Assembly: GCA_002396205.1 (NCBI GenBank)
Contig: DGXB01000104.1
Location: forward strand, 1-36,147
DNA length: 36,147 nucleotides
Direction of reading: 5' to 3'
From: Bacteroidales bacterium UBA4243
GTDB lineage: Bacteria; Bacteroidota; Bacteroidia; Bacteroidales; F082
Shown here: one piece after another, positions 7,467-15,927 of the stretch
Layout: each line of letters starts with the position of its first letter
Position numbering within the stretch: position 1 is the first letter of the stretch
Made by a program: the position numbers and the translations under genes
The notes under the pieces: generated by a model
Databases searched by the model: none
Told to the model about the DNA's origin: nothing
Seen by the model: the letters and a program-made list of their open reading frames with translations, nothing else

Positions 7467-7925
7467 ATGGAAAAAAAGAACACAAACAACATCAAGATAA
7501 AGAACAAACGCGCCTCGTTTGAGTACTTCCTCGTGGAGACGCTGACGGCAGGCATCGTGCTGACGGGAACGGAGATCAAGTCCATCCGCAACGGCAAGGC
7601 CACATTGGCGGACTCATATTGTTCATTTAAGGGTAACGAGCTGTTTGTCATTGGGATGCACATCTCGGAATACGCTCAAGGCACCTACAACAACCACGAC
7701 CCGAAGCGCGACCGCAAACTGTTGCTCACCGCCCGCGAGCTGCGCAAACTGAAGAACAAAGTGCAGGAGAAAGGCTTCACCATCGTGCCCGTCACCTTAT
7801 TCATTAACGACAAGGGATTGGCCAAGTTGGACATTGCCTTGGCGCGAGGCAAACACTTCTACGACAAGCGCGAGAGCCTGAAAACCAAAGACTCGAAACG
7901 CGACCTTGAAAGAATGATCGGGTAA
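7467..7925 (+). CDS. smpB: SsrA-binding protein SmpB
   Basis: A 152-residue partner of tmRNA in rescuing stalled ribosomes. It has the family order: KNKRASFEYFLVETLTAGIVLTGTEIKSIR at the start, then SYCSFKGNELFVIGMHISEY, then LLLTARELRKL, and a basic C-terminal tail with GKHFYDKRESLKTKDSKRD that reaches the decoding centre. The length fits the family (about 150-160). The start at 7467 is set by the promoter element just upstream. The stop codon abuts directly the stop of the convergent outer-membrane protein gene, leaving no room for a separate terminator. The ssrA gene itself is not in the window. Confidence 0.96.
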   Translation: MEKKNTNNIKIKNKRASFEYFLVETLTAGIVLTGTEIKSIRNGKATLADSYCSFKGNELFVIGMHISEYAQGTYNNHDPKRDRKLLLTARELRKLKNKVQEKGFTIVPVTLFINDKGLAKLDIALARGKHFYDKRESLKTKDSKRDLERMIG

Positions 7926-8486
7926 TCAAAAGCAATAGCCGACGCGGATGGCGAAGGGCGCGGCATAAGGCGTATCCATACCGCCCGTGGAAATGCTACT
8001 CCAGCTCAGGTTGTAGAGCACCATGAAATAGACGAAGCTGCCATTGTAGGCATACTGCCGATAGCCCCCTCCAACGAAAACGCTGTTGAACCATTTCGAC
8101 GACACCGTCTCACTCTGATAGCGGGCCACGCCATACATGATCTCGTCCTCGACGTGGAGGAACAAGCCCCTGAAAACCTCGACATTGGTATAGGGCGCCA
8201 CGCCGAAATAGTGGCGGAACGTATTGCCAACGTATTTGTCGAAATAGCAATTCAAATTATAGATGCCACGAACGCCAATCTCCCAAGGACTGAGGATGCG
8301 ATAGCCCACCTGTGGCGCAATCGAAAACGACAAACGGCTGCCATGGAGGCCGAAGCCGAAATTGCCACCATAGACCATCCTTCCACGCATGTCCTGCCTA
8401 TCGGAAGAGGTCTGCGCCGAAGCATTGCCACAAAAGCCCAATAACATCAAACAAAGCGATGCGATAATCCCAAACTTTCTCATCAT
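7926..8486 (-). CDS. Small outer-membrane beta-barrel-like protein
   Basis: About 187 residues with a signal peptide (MMRKFGIIASLCLMLLGFCGNASAQ). The mature part alternates aromatic and glycine residues in strand-like blocks (YGGNFGFGLHGSRLSFSIAPQVGYRI, FVYFMVLYNLSWSS) and ends in an aromatic residue (AIRVGYCF), typical of an eight-stranded outer-membrane barrel. No specific function can be assigned. A TTG start at 8510 lies upstream of the -7 element TATTTTTG (minus strand, 8507-8500), so translation must begin at the ATG pair 8486/8483. The gene is convergent with smpB with no spacing between stops. Confidence 0.75.
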   Translation of the reverse strand: MMRKFGIIASLCLMLLGFCGNASAQTSSDRQDMRGRMVYGGNFGFGLHGSRLSFSIAPQVGYRILSPWEIGVRGIYNLNCYFDKYVGNTFRHYFGVAPYTNVEVFRGLFLHVEDEIMYGVARYQSETVSSKWFNSVFVGGGYRQYAYNGSFVYFMVLYNLSWSSISTGGMDTPYAAPFAIRVGYCF

Positions 8487-8499
8487 TTTGAATTTTCCG

Positions 8500-8507
8500 C
8501 AAAAATA
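8500..8507 (-). promoter_or_regulatory. -7 element of the barrel-protein gene
   Basis: TATTTTTG on the minus strand, 13 bases before the ATG at 8486. It rules out the upstream TTG start at 8510. Confidence 0.5.
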
Positions 8508-8544
8508 CAATAAAATCCGTTTCCAATCGTATCAAATAAAAGTT

Positions 8545-8552
8545 TAATTTTG
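8545..8552 (+). promoter_or_regulatory. -7 element of the beta-helix lipoprotein gene
   Basis: TAATTTTG, 17 bases before the ATG at 8570, matching TAnnTTTG. Confidence 0.5.
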
Positions 8553-8569
8553 CTTTTTTATCCATCGTC

Positions 8570-10033
8570 ATGAAAAAAAGACATATTTTCCTCATACTGA
8601 GCCTCTTGGTTTTTGCCGGATATTCTTGCAAGAAAACCAACACAATCAATCCCGATGCCAACCTGAAACTTGAGTTTTCGGCTGACACGGTCTTGTTCGA
8701 CACGGTGTTCACCTCGCTCGGTTCGGCCACACACCAACTGAGGATTTACAACAGACACGGCGACGACTTGAAAATCAGCTCGATACGTCTTACGGGCGGC
8801 GACAACTCACCTTACCGCCTCAATGTTGACGGCGAGAGCGGCATCGAGTTTTACGACAAAAACATCCCAGCCGGCGACAGCCTCTTCTCATTCCTACGCG
8901 TCACCATCAACCCGAACGACCTCAACACGCCCTTCGTAGTTGAAGACGAACTGGAATTCATCACCAATGGCAACACACAGACCATCAAGCTGTTGGCATG
9001 GGGACAAAACGCCAACTACATTGTTGCCGACAAGGTGGTCACCTTGGGCAACGTGGATTACCCTTACCACATCGTTGCCGACAGCCTGCAAACGACGGTT
9101 TGGACCAACGAAAGGCCCTACGTCATCTACGGCTGGGCACTCATCAACTCCTACGGGACACTGAAAATAGAGGCGGGAACCAAGGTGTATTGCCACAAAG
9201 GCGGCGGCATCTTCTCGTGGAGCGACGGACAACTCATCATCGACGGGACTGCCGACGAACCCGTCATCATCCAAGGCGACCGCTTGGAGCCGTATTACAA
9301 CAACACGCCAGGGCAATGGGAGCAAATCCTGATGATGGACGGTCGCGCCGGTGCCGACCATCGCATCAGCCATGCCATCATCCGCAACGGCACCATCGGC
9401 CTCAACTGCCAGTCGTCGCTGAAGGCGACCGAATGCGCCCTGCGTATCGACAATACCGTCATCGAAAACCAAAGCGGATATGGGATCCACTCCATCCTTT
9501 ATCCCGTTGAGGCCAAGAACTTCGTGATTGCCAACTGCGGCCTTGCCAACGTGTGGGCCTTTGGAGGCGACTACCGTTTTGTGCACGGCACCATCGCCAA
9601 CTACTGGAACGCTAACGAACACAACAAGAACGAGAACGCCATCGTGGTGACCAACCGCGCCCTTGACGCCAACGAAGAGCTGTTCTACTATCCTTTCCAC
9701 ATGGAGATGGACAACTGCATCATCTACGGCAAGCAGAAGGACGAGTTCAAGACTTCGTTTGGTCCCGATGCCGACTCGACCTACCTCTTCGACCACTGCC
9801 TCATCAAGTCGGAGAAATACAACGGCACGATGCCCGGCTTCAGCCATTGTCTCTTCAATCTTGAGCCCTATTTCGCCGACCCGATGAAGCCCGACTGCCA
9901 CATCGACAGCATCGCCTCGCCCGTCATCGGCACAGGCAACCCGCTGTTTGGCAACGAATTGCCCTACGACTTGGACGGCGTTTCTCGCATAGGTGCACCC
10001 GATTTGGGAGCTTATCAGTTTGTGGGTGATTAA
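8570..10033 (+). CDS. Lipoprotein with right-handed beta-helix repeats
   Basis: A 487-residue protein with a lipoprotein signal peptide (LSLLVFAGYSCKK, lipidated Cys20). Residues 30-150 look like an Ig-like or ASPM-type domain (LEFSADTVLFDTVFTSLGSATHQLRIYN) found in many Bacteroidales surface lipoproteins. Residues about 185-460 carry parallel beta-helix turns (LIIDGTADEPVIIQGDR, ISHAIIRNGTIGLNCQSS, IDNTVIENQSGYGIHS). The end, LPYDLDGVSRIGAPDLGAYQF, is the family's usual closing motif. Beta-helix proteins of this type often bind or cut polysaccharide, but no catalytic residues are evident. It lies convergent with the M23 peptidase gene, the two stop codons sharing the palindrome TTAA. Confidence 0.8.
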   Translation: MKKRHIFLILSLLVFAGYSCKKTNTINPDANLKLEFSADTVLFDTVFTSLGSATHQLRIYNRHGDDLKISSIRLTGGDNSPYRLNVDGESGIEFYDKNIPAGDSLFSFLRVTINPNDLNTPFVVEDELEFITNGNTQTIKLLAWGQNANYIVADKVVTLGNVDYPYHIVADSLQTTVWTNERPYVIYGWALINSYGTLKIEAGTKVYCHKGGGIFSWSDGQLIIDGTADEPVIIQGDRLEPYYNNTPGQWEQILMMDGRAGADHRISHAIIRNGTIGLNCQSSLKATECALRIDNTVIENQSGYGIHSILYPVEAKNFVIANCGLANVWAFGGDYRFVHGTIANYWNANEHNKNENAIVVTNRALDANEELFYYPFHMEMDNCIIYGKQKDEFKTSFGPDADSTYLFDHCLIKSEKYNGTMPGFSHCLFNLEPYFADPMKPDCHIDSIASPVIGTGNPLFGNELPYDLDGVSRIGAPDLGAYQFVGD

Positions 10034-11754
10034 TACACCACCTTAGCCGTAAACGTCTTCTTGTTCCCCACCCCATCAGTCACCACGACCTTGACGTTGT
10101 TGGTGCCTTTCTTGATTTTCTCGTCGAACTCGTAATAGAGCAAAGCGTTCTTGGCATCGTATTGGCCCAAGACCCACACGTCGTCCAAATAGATGTCGTA
10201 GGTCTCGATGCCTGTCATGTCGTCGGAAATCTTGAAACGCAGCGACTTGAGCGAACTCACCGCCTGCCCGTTCTTGAAATTGGTGGCCTTCACCGAAGGT
10301 GCCACCGAGTCGATTTTCAAGGTGTACTCACCCAAGGTGAATGTAGTGGTCTCAATGCAGCCGTCCTTCATCTTTCCGCCAAGCGAGCTGACCTTGCCGT
10401 TCTTGTCGATATTAGCAATGTAAAGCCGTTTGTCGGCAGCCCATTCCTCGTTGGGACGGAGGCTGACGGTGACCTTCTTGAAAACAGCCATCTCCTCGTC
10501 GCCAAAACGATAAATACGTGAGCAACAGCCTTTTTCGTCGCGCTGACCAGTGCGTACCCATTCGTCGCGGAAGAAAGTGCCCTTCTCCATCGAGACGTTG
10601 AAATCCTCGATGGTGATGTTGCTGTTCATCGAGCCATCGGCAGTGACGAGATACTCGCTGCGGCGGTGCGTTGGGCGTTCCACCTCAACGGGTTCGGTGC
10701 CCACGAGCTTGAACTTGGCCGTCGAAACGTTGCCAGCGAAATCGCTGATTTTGAAGCGCACTTCAATCGTGTCGCCTTCCTCGACGTGGGCGATGCCATT
10801 GCGTTTCTTGATCATCCGCAGCTTGTTGTTGGGATCGGTCTCGGTGCGCACATAACTCGACTTCTTCTGCTTGTAGTGGCGGTAGTCCAACAGGCTGTTG
10901 ACATAGCGTGGCTCGCTGTAAGAGAAACTGTCGGCCTCCACTTGGAAAGCCAACTCGTCGTCGAGGTAAAGCTCATAGAGATAGGGGCCGTTCTTGTTGT
11001 TCGACGTGCCCACTCGGTCATAGGTGCAAACACCGAACGACACATCCCCATTGGCATAGACTATCGGTCTGTCTTTCAGGTTATAACGACCATTCCCATT
11101 GTCGGTCAACGAGAAAAACATCGGTTTGGAGGCCCGTTCGAGCGTCGACGTTTCGCCGAGGGGATAGACCGACACGCCCTGGATGAGCGGCTTCACGTTG
11201 TCCTCAATCTTATAGCCGAAAAACATCGGATTGACCGGCTTCTCGCTGTCGGTGTGGCGAATTTCGAAGTGCAGGTGCGGTCCGCCCGAGCCGCCCGAGT
11301 TGCCCGAATAGCCAATCAGATCGCCCTTCTTGACGGGGAACTTGTCCTTGTCGGGATAAATCTGCGAGGTGAATTTCTTGTGCTTGTATTGGTATTGCTT
11401 CACGTATTTGGCAATCTCGCCCGAGAAGCGCTGCATGTGCGCATAGACGGTCGTAAAGCCATCGTAATGCGTGATATACAATACGTTACCATATCCGTAA
11501 GGCGAAACCCCGATACGGCTGACATAGCCATCGGCCACGGCATACACCTTCTTTCCCTCCACGCCCTGCGTCTTGATGTCGAGGCCGGCATGGACATGGT
11601 TGGGACGGATTTCGCCGAACGTCGCCGAGAGCTGAATCGGGATGTCCAACGGACTGCGGTACTGCGGGAAACGCTCCTGAGCCATCAGGCCCAAGGCCAA
11701 AAAACAAAGCATTACGGTGAATGACGAACGCATTTTCATGTTGACAGACTTCAT
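10030..11754 (-). CDS. M23 (LytM-type) metallopeptidase
   Basis: A 574-residue exported protein (signal peptide SSFTVMLCFLALGLMAQ). The zinc endopeptidase domain lies at residues about 35-180 and keeps the ligands and catalytic residues: HAGLD (His55, Asp59), YAHM (His106) and HLHFEIR (His160, His162). LytM-type enzymes cut peptide cross-links of peptidoglycan, or act as regulators of amidases when degenerate. Here the ligands are intact, so activity is likely. A long C-terminal part (about 200-574) holds Ig-like strand-rich repeats, one with FKISDFAGNVSTAKF and another with FKISDDMTGIETYDIYLD, common in the Bacteroidota version. The promoter element TATCTTTG lies at 11779-11772. Confidence 0.88.
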   Translation of the reverse strand: MKSVNMKMRSSFTVMLCFLALGLMAQERFPQYRSPLDIPIQLSATFGEIRPNHVHAGLDIKTQGVEGKKVYAVADGYVSRIGVSPYGYGNVLYITHYDGFTTVYAHMQRFSGEIAKYVKQYQYKHKKFTSQIYPDKDKFPVKKGDLIGYSGNSGGSGGPHLHFEIRHTDSEKPVNPMFFGYKIEDNVKPLIQGVSVYPLGETSTLERASKPMFFSLTDNGNGRYNLKDRPIVYANGDVSFGVCTYDRVGTSNNKNGPYLYELYLDDELAFQVEADSFSYSEPRYVNSLLDYRHYKQKKSSYVRTETDPNNKLRMIKKRNGIAHVEEGDTIEVRFKISDFAGNVSTAKFKLVGTEPVEVERPTHRRSEYLVTADGSMNSNITIEDFNVSMEKGTFFRDEWVRTGQRDEKGCCSRIYRFGDEEMAVFKKVTVSLRPNEEWAADKRLYIANIDKNGKVSSLGGKMKDGCIETTTFTLGEYTLKIDSVAPSVKATNFKNGQAVSSLKSLRFKISDDMTGIETYDIYLDDVWVLGQYDAKNALLYYEFDEKIKKGTNNVKVVVTDGVGNKKTFTAKVVY

Positions 11755-11771
11755 ATTGATGGAAATTTGGG

Positions 11772-11779
11772 CAAAGATA
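11772..11779 (-). promoter_or_regulatory. -7 element of the M23 peptidase gene
   Basis: TATCTTTG on the minus strand, 17 bases before the ATG at 11754. It is divergent with the element at 11793-11800. Confidence 0.5.
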
Positions 11780-11792
11780 CACCTTTTTTATC

Positions 11793-11800
11793 TATTTTTG
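11793..11800 (+). promoter_or_regulatory. -7 element of the LTA-synthase-like operon
   Basis: TATTTTTG, 20 bases before the ATG at 11821. It shows that the in-frame TTG at 11767 is upstream of transcription and not the start. Confidence 0.5.
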
Positions 11801-11820
11801 CAACCATAAAGGAACAAATA

Positions 11821-13809
11821 ATGCGCCGTCAGACCCGAAAAGAGAGATTCAACGAATGGCTTTCGACCCCCTACATGCTGTTGCTCTACAGGATGCTGGC
11901 CACCCTGCTTGCACTCAGCCTCAGCCGATGGATGCTCTATTTGTTCAACATACAGTTTTTCCACCAGCTCAACATCAGGCAGGCTTTGTCGCTCTATTTC
12001 AATGGGATGCGTTTCGACCTTCCCATCGTCTTCGGCATCAACCTCCTGACCATCCTCTTCTATTGTTTCCCGTCGCGACTGATTTACAATAAAGGATTGC
12101 AGCGTTTCATCGACATCGTATATGTCACGCTCAACGCCCTTGCCATCCTTTCCAACTTCTTGGATATCATCTGTTTCCATTTCTTCGGGAAGCACCTCAC
12201 CATCGACTTCATCAAGCTGCTCAGCCGTTCCGACGAGGTTTCGTTCGTCACCATGCGACAAGTGCTGTTCGACTACTGGTATTTGCTCGTCATTTTAATC
12301 CTTTTCGTTTTGATTATCAGGGTTGTGGCTGAGCAAACCAGAATCAAGCCACCCACCAAGGAAGAAGCACCCCGATGGCGTTTGCGCCAAGCCATCAGCC
12401 TGGTGGTCATGACGTTGCTGACCCTCGTTGCCGGACGTGGCGGCCTGCAAGCCGAGCCTATCACGGTGGAGACCGCCATGCAATACACCGACCCACAAAA
12501 CGCACCCATCCTGCTCAACACGCCATTTTGCCTCGTCACCACCCACGACACTGACCTTGAGGAGCTGAACGGACACTACAACAGCGACTTCACGCCCATC
12601 CACAACACATTGGTGGCCAACCGTTTCATCGAAAACGACACCGTCCAAGCCGACACCATTCCCACTAATGTGGTGGTCGTCATCCTGAAAAACGTCGGGC
12701 AGGAGATGATTGGCTACTACAGCCACGACCGCCGCTACAAAATCACGCCATTCCTCGACTCGTTGCTCGACAACAGCCTCACTTTCAACGGCATGTCGAA
12801 CAGTCGGCGCGGCCTCGAAGCGTTGCCGTCCATCTTAGCCAGCCTCCCCGCGCTGATGGAGAACGACTTCACGAGGTCGGCCTATGCAACCAACGACTTC
12901 GACGCCTATAGCCAACACCTGCAAAGGCGAGGCTACACCACCATCTTCATGCACGGTGGCAAAAACGGAGTTTTAGGCTTCGACGACTTTGCGCGTCGTG
13001 CCGGTTTCAGCAAATACTTCGGGCGAACCGAATACGGCGACGACAGCGACTTCGACGGGCAATGGGGCATCTACGACGGGCCTTTCCTGCAATATGCCGT
13101 CAAGACCCTGAGTCGCGTGCACGAGCCTTTCGCGACAGCCATCTACACCCTTTCGTCGCGCTATCCCTATCGCGTGCCCAAAGACTTCGAGCTGCCCGAC
13201 GAGAGCTACTTCTGGACCGGGTTCGAGAAGACCGTCTACTACGTCGACTGCGCCCTGCGCGACTTCTTCGAGGCTGCATCGCGGACAAAATGGTTCGACC
13301 ACACGCTCTTCGTCATCACTACCGACTATTCCAACAGCGAGCATTTCCAACCCGAATATAGCAACGTTTGGGGCATGTACGCCATTCCCGTTGCCTTCTA
13401 TTATCCACAGAAAATCAATCCATTACACTGCAAAGAGATTGCCCAGCAAATCGACCTTGGGCCTTCCATACTTGCAGCGGTGGGAGCCAACGACACCCTG
13501 TTTTCGTTCGGGCGCAACCTGTTCGACACCCTCAGCGAGCCGTCGTTTGTGAGCTACTACAACCTCACCTACCAATATTGCGACGGCACCTATCTCGTGC
13601 AATCCGACGGAGAACAGCCCTTCGGCATCTTCAAGCCCATCAGCGACTCGCTGCTGAACGACAACCTCATCGACCGGCTGCAATGCCCCGACGTGTACGA
13701 CAAGCTGTACCGCTTCATCCAAGTCTACAACAACGGAATGATTCACAATAAACTAAGCATAAATCATGATACTGAAATACATAGAAATACTGACCAACCT
13801 CAACCTTAA
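11821..13809 (+). CDS. LTA synthase/sulfatase-family membrane protein with degenerate active site
   Basis: A 662-residue protein with four to five N-terminal transmembrane helices (to about residue 220) and a periplasmic alkaline-phosphatase-superfamily domain (about 280-610), the layout of LtaS and OpgB phosphoglycerol transferases. Family landmarks are present: TPFLDSLLDNSLTF, LEALPSILASLP, TTIFMHGGKNGVLGFDDFARRAGF and DFDGQWGIYDGPFLQY. The catalytic positions differ from the active Bacteroidota relatives I recall. The metal-binding Glu of the V-I-x-E-S-F motif is Lys (ILKNVG, about 290). The nucleophile position in NGRKS is Gly (SRRG, about 331). SSHHP is SSRYP (about 445), and the Asp-His pair is Asp-Tyr (TTDYSN, about 503). 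It is probably a pseudo-enzyme. It overlaps the next gene by 44 nt. Confidence 0.82.
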   Translation: MRRQTRKERFNEWLSTPYMLLLYRMLATLLALSLSRWMLYLFNIQFFHQLNIRQALSLYFNGMRFDLPIVFGINLLTILFYCFPSRLIYNKGLQRFIDIVYVTLNALAILSNFLDIICFHFFGKHLTIDFIKLLSRSDEVSFVTMRQVLFDYWYLLVILILFVLIIRVVAEQTRIKPPTKEEAPRWRLRQAISLVVMTLLTLVAGRGGLQAEPITVETAMQYTDPQNAPILLNTPFCLVTTHDTDLEELNGHYNSDFTPIHNTLVANRFIENDTVQADTIPTNVVVVILKNVGQEMIGYYSHDRRYKITPFLDSLLDNSLTFNGMSNSRRGLEALPSILASLPALMENDFTRSAYATNDFDAYSQHLQRRGYTTIFMHGGKNGVLGFDDFARRAGFSKYFGRTEYGDDSDFDGQWGIYDGPFLQYAVKTLSRVHEPFATAIYTLSSRYPYRVPKDFELPDESYFWTGFEKTVYYVDCALRDFFEAASRTKWFDHTLFVITTDYSNSEHFQPEYSNVWGMYAIPVAFYYPQKINPLHCKEIAQQIDLGPSILAAVGANDTLFSFGRNLFDTLSEPSFVSYYNLTYQYCDGTYLVQSDGEQPFGIFKPISDSLLNDNLIDRLQCPDVYDKLYRFIQVYNNGMIHNKLSINHDTEIHRNTDQPQP

Positions 13810-14986
13810 GATGGGGCTCAACGAGAGCCTTTCAATTGGTCTCGCCGAGACCGTTTCAACCCTGAGTTTGCTCTTACTCGGCTTCGGCATCTTCTTCTTG
13901 GTCAAGTTCATACTGAAGAAAACCGTCTACAAAATCATCCAGCGGACCACCACAAAATACGACGACCTGCTCATCAAGAACAAGGTGATCGGGCGCATCT
14001 GCCTGCTCATCCCTGCGCTTCTCATTGGCGCTTTGCTTCCCGACGTCCTCCCCGACTTTCCCGACACCGCCACCTCGTTGGGAAAACTGGTCAAAATCTT
14101 CGAAATCGTCATCTACACCATGATTCTCAGCTCGATAGTGACCACCTTGGAGGACATCTACAACACCCAAGAGATGTCGAAACTCAAGCCACTGACGGGT
14201 TTGGTGCAAGTCATCAAGATTGTGTTGTATGTCCTTGCCGTGCTGATTATCATCGCCTACCTTATGAACACCAAGCTCAGCACCATTTTCATCAGCTTGG
14301 GCACCATGTCGGCAGTATTGATGCTGGTCTTTCAGGACACCATCAAAGGCTTCGTGGGCAGCATACAGCTCTCGGCCAACGACATGCTCCGTATCGGTGA
14401 CTGGATTGCGGTGGGTCCCGCCGACGGCAACGTGCTGGAAATCAACCTCACAACGGTAAAAGTGCAGAATTGGGACAACACCATCACCACCATCCCGACC
14501 TACAGCTTGGTCTCCAGCCCCTTCACCAACTGGCGCGGCATGTCGGAGTCGGGCGGACGACGCATCGCCCGCACCATCAACATCGACGTGAACACCATAC
14601 GCTATTGCACGCCTGAGATGATCGAGAAATACAAGCGCTATTCCCTTATTAGGGACTATCTTATTCAAAAAGAGGAAGATATACTTGAATACAACAAGGC
14701 CAACCGCATCGACACGAGCGAAATCATGAATGGAAGGCAGCAGACCAACCTTGGCATTTTCCGCGCCTACATCAAAGCCTACATCAACCACAACCCGAAG
14801 CTGAACCACAACCTCACGATGATGGTGCGCCAGATGCAACCCACCGAGTTTGGCGTGCCGTTGCAAATCTACGCCTTCAGCAGCGACAAGCAATGGACCC
14901 ACTACGAGGACATCCAAAGCGACATCTTCGACCACGTCATCAGCGCGGCTGCGATGTTTGACCTGAAGATTTACCAGAAACACTAA
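13766..14986 (+). CDS. MscS-family mechanosensitive channel (YbdG-like)
   Basis: A 406-residue protein with about five transmembrane helices, the last being the pore-lining type (ISLGTMSAVLMLVFQDTIKGFVGSIQLSAND), followed by the beta domain (LRIGDWIAVGPADGNVLEINLTTVKVQNWDNTITTIPTYSLVSSPFTNW). This is the core MscS signature. The long insertion after the beta domain, with RRIARTINIDVNTIRYCT and a C-terminal Q(M)QPTEFGVPLQIYAF block, matches the YbdG/mini-conductance type rather than classic MscS. Such channels release solutes on osmotic downshock. The start overlaps the end of the LTA-synthase-like gene. An alternative ATG at 13811 would remove 15 residues and the overlap. It is co-directional with the hydrolase gene two bases downstream. 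Confidence 0.9.
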   Translation: MILKYIEILTNLNLKMGLNESLSIGLAETVSTLSLLLLGFGIFFLVKFILKKTVYKIIQRTTTKYDDLLIKNKVIGRICLLIPALLIGALLPDVLPDFPDTATSLGKLVKIFEIVIYTMILSSIVTTLEDIYNTQEMSKLKPLTGLVQVIKIVLYVLAVLIIIAYLMNTKLSTIFISLGTMSAVLMLVFQDTIKGFVGSIQLSANDMLRIGDWIAVGPADGNVLEINLTTVKVQNWDNTITTIPTYSLVSSPFTNWRGMSESGGRRIARTINIDVNTIRYCTPEMIEKYKRYSLIRDYLIQKEEDILEYNKANRIDTSEIMNGRQQTNLGIFRAYIKAYINHNPKLNHNLTMMVRQMQPTEFGVPLQIYAFSSDKQWTHYEDIQSDIFDHVISAAAMFDLKIYQKH

Positions 14987-14988
14987 GC

Positions 14989-15927
14989 ATGAACCCAGGA
15001 ATAGCCTTTACGGAGAAATACCTGAAGCTGATGTTCAAGCAGTTGCGCGATGCCACACCCGATGAGGTGATGGAAGAGTTGGAGCATTGCCGCCGCGAGA
15101 ACCTCAGGCCAGTGCGCGTGCCGCGCTATTTCAGAGGTTATTTTGTGGAGACGGAGACGTTCACCGCTTCAACAGGCTTTGAGATGCAGGTGTTCAAGCA
15201 CAGCGAACATTCGCGCAAGCTCATCCTCTACCTCCACGGCGGCGCTTTCATCTACCCGCCCGTGTTTTTCCATTGGCGCTTCCTGCACGACCTCTGCCTG
15301 CGCACGCATTGTGACGCGCTGCTACCCGTCTATCCCAAATCGCCCGAATACACTTGTTCCGACACCGTTTCAACCATACTTGATTTCTACAGAAGCATCT
15401 CGGAATCAAGACAATACGAAGAAATCCATCTCGTTGGCGACTCGGCGGGGGCGCATCTTTGCCTCGTCGTCGCCCAAGAAGCGGGCAAAAACGGATGGCA
15501 ACGTCCCGCCACCACTACCCTACTCTCCCCCTGCGTCGACCTAAGCCACACCAAAGAGAAGGAAATGAGGGCTTTGCAAGAGAGAGACCCGATGCTCCAA
15601 CTCGACCGAGTCATCACCCTGAATGCCGTCTGGCAAGGCGAACTGCCTGCCAAGCACCCTTGGGTAAGCCCCGTATTCGGCGACTTCAGCGGCGTCGACA
15701 ACCTCAGCGTCTATTTCGGTTCCGACGAGATCCTCAAACCCGATTCGCTGTTCCTCAAGGAAACCTACGAAAAGGCCGGTAAAGCCGGACGTTTTTACGA
15801 ATATGATGGCATGTTCCACACCTTCGCGATGTTCCCGATACCCGAAGGGTTCAGTGCTGTGAAAAAAATAGCCGCCAGCATCAAAGGCGGGCGGCTATTC
15901 CAATCAAAAATCAAAAACTTACATTAA
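14989..15927 (+). CDS. Alpha/beta hydrolase, hormone-sensitive-lipase type
   Basis: A 312-residue esterase-like protein. It has the oxyanion-hole motif HGG (residues 83-85), the nucleophile elbow GDSAG (Ser152), the acid in GSDEIL (Asp246) and the base in GMFHTF (His277), so the full catalytic triad is visible. No signal peptide is evident. HSL-type enzymes cleave short acyl esters or acetylated sugars and amides; the substrate is unknown. It begins two bases after the channel gene and is the third gene of the operon. Its last nine bases overlap the convergent Omp28-like gene, and the codons for AASIKGGRLF contain a hairpin that looks like that gene's terminator. Confidence 0.88.
   Translation: MNPGIAFTEKYLKLMFKQLRDATPDEVMEELEHCRRENLRPVRVPRYFRGYFVETETFTASTGFEMQVFKHSEHSRKLILYLHGGAFIYPPVFFHWRFLHDLCLRTHCDALLPVYPKSPEYTCSDTVSTILDFYRSISESRQYEEIHLVGDSAGAHLCLVVAQEAGKNGWQRPATTTLLSPCVDLSHTKEKEMRALQERDPMLQLDRVITLNAVWQGELPAKHPWVSPVFGDFSGVDNLSVYFGSDEILKPDSLFLKETYEKAGKAGRFYEYDGMFHTFAMFPIPEGFSAVKKIAASIKGGRLFQSKIKNLH
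15862..15898 (-). terminator. Terminator of the Omp28-like gene, inside the hydrolase coding end
   Basis: On the minus strand ATAGCCGCC (15898-15890) pairs with GGCGGCTAT (15876-15868), a 9-bp GC-rich stem, followed by a run of T (15867-15862). It starts 21 nt past the stop at 15919 and lies antisense within the last codons of the hydrolase. Confidence 0.65.

Noticed and set aside
8894..9901. Long minus-strand frame (about 335 codons) opposite the beta-helix lipoprotein
   Set aside because: It is an antisense shadow of a GC-rich gene, with low-complexity Val/Asp/Gly-rich content, no promoter and no family; the sense frame has a signal peptide and repeats.
10666..11724. Long plus-strand frame (about 350 codons) opposite the M23 peptidase
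   Set aside because: Arg- and His-rich shadow translation; the opposite strand has an intact zinc peptidase.
13874..14983. Minus-strand frame of about 370 codons opposite the MscS channel
   Set aside because: Antisense shadow; His/Asp/Val-rich with no family features.
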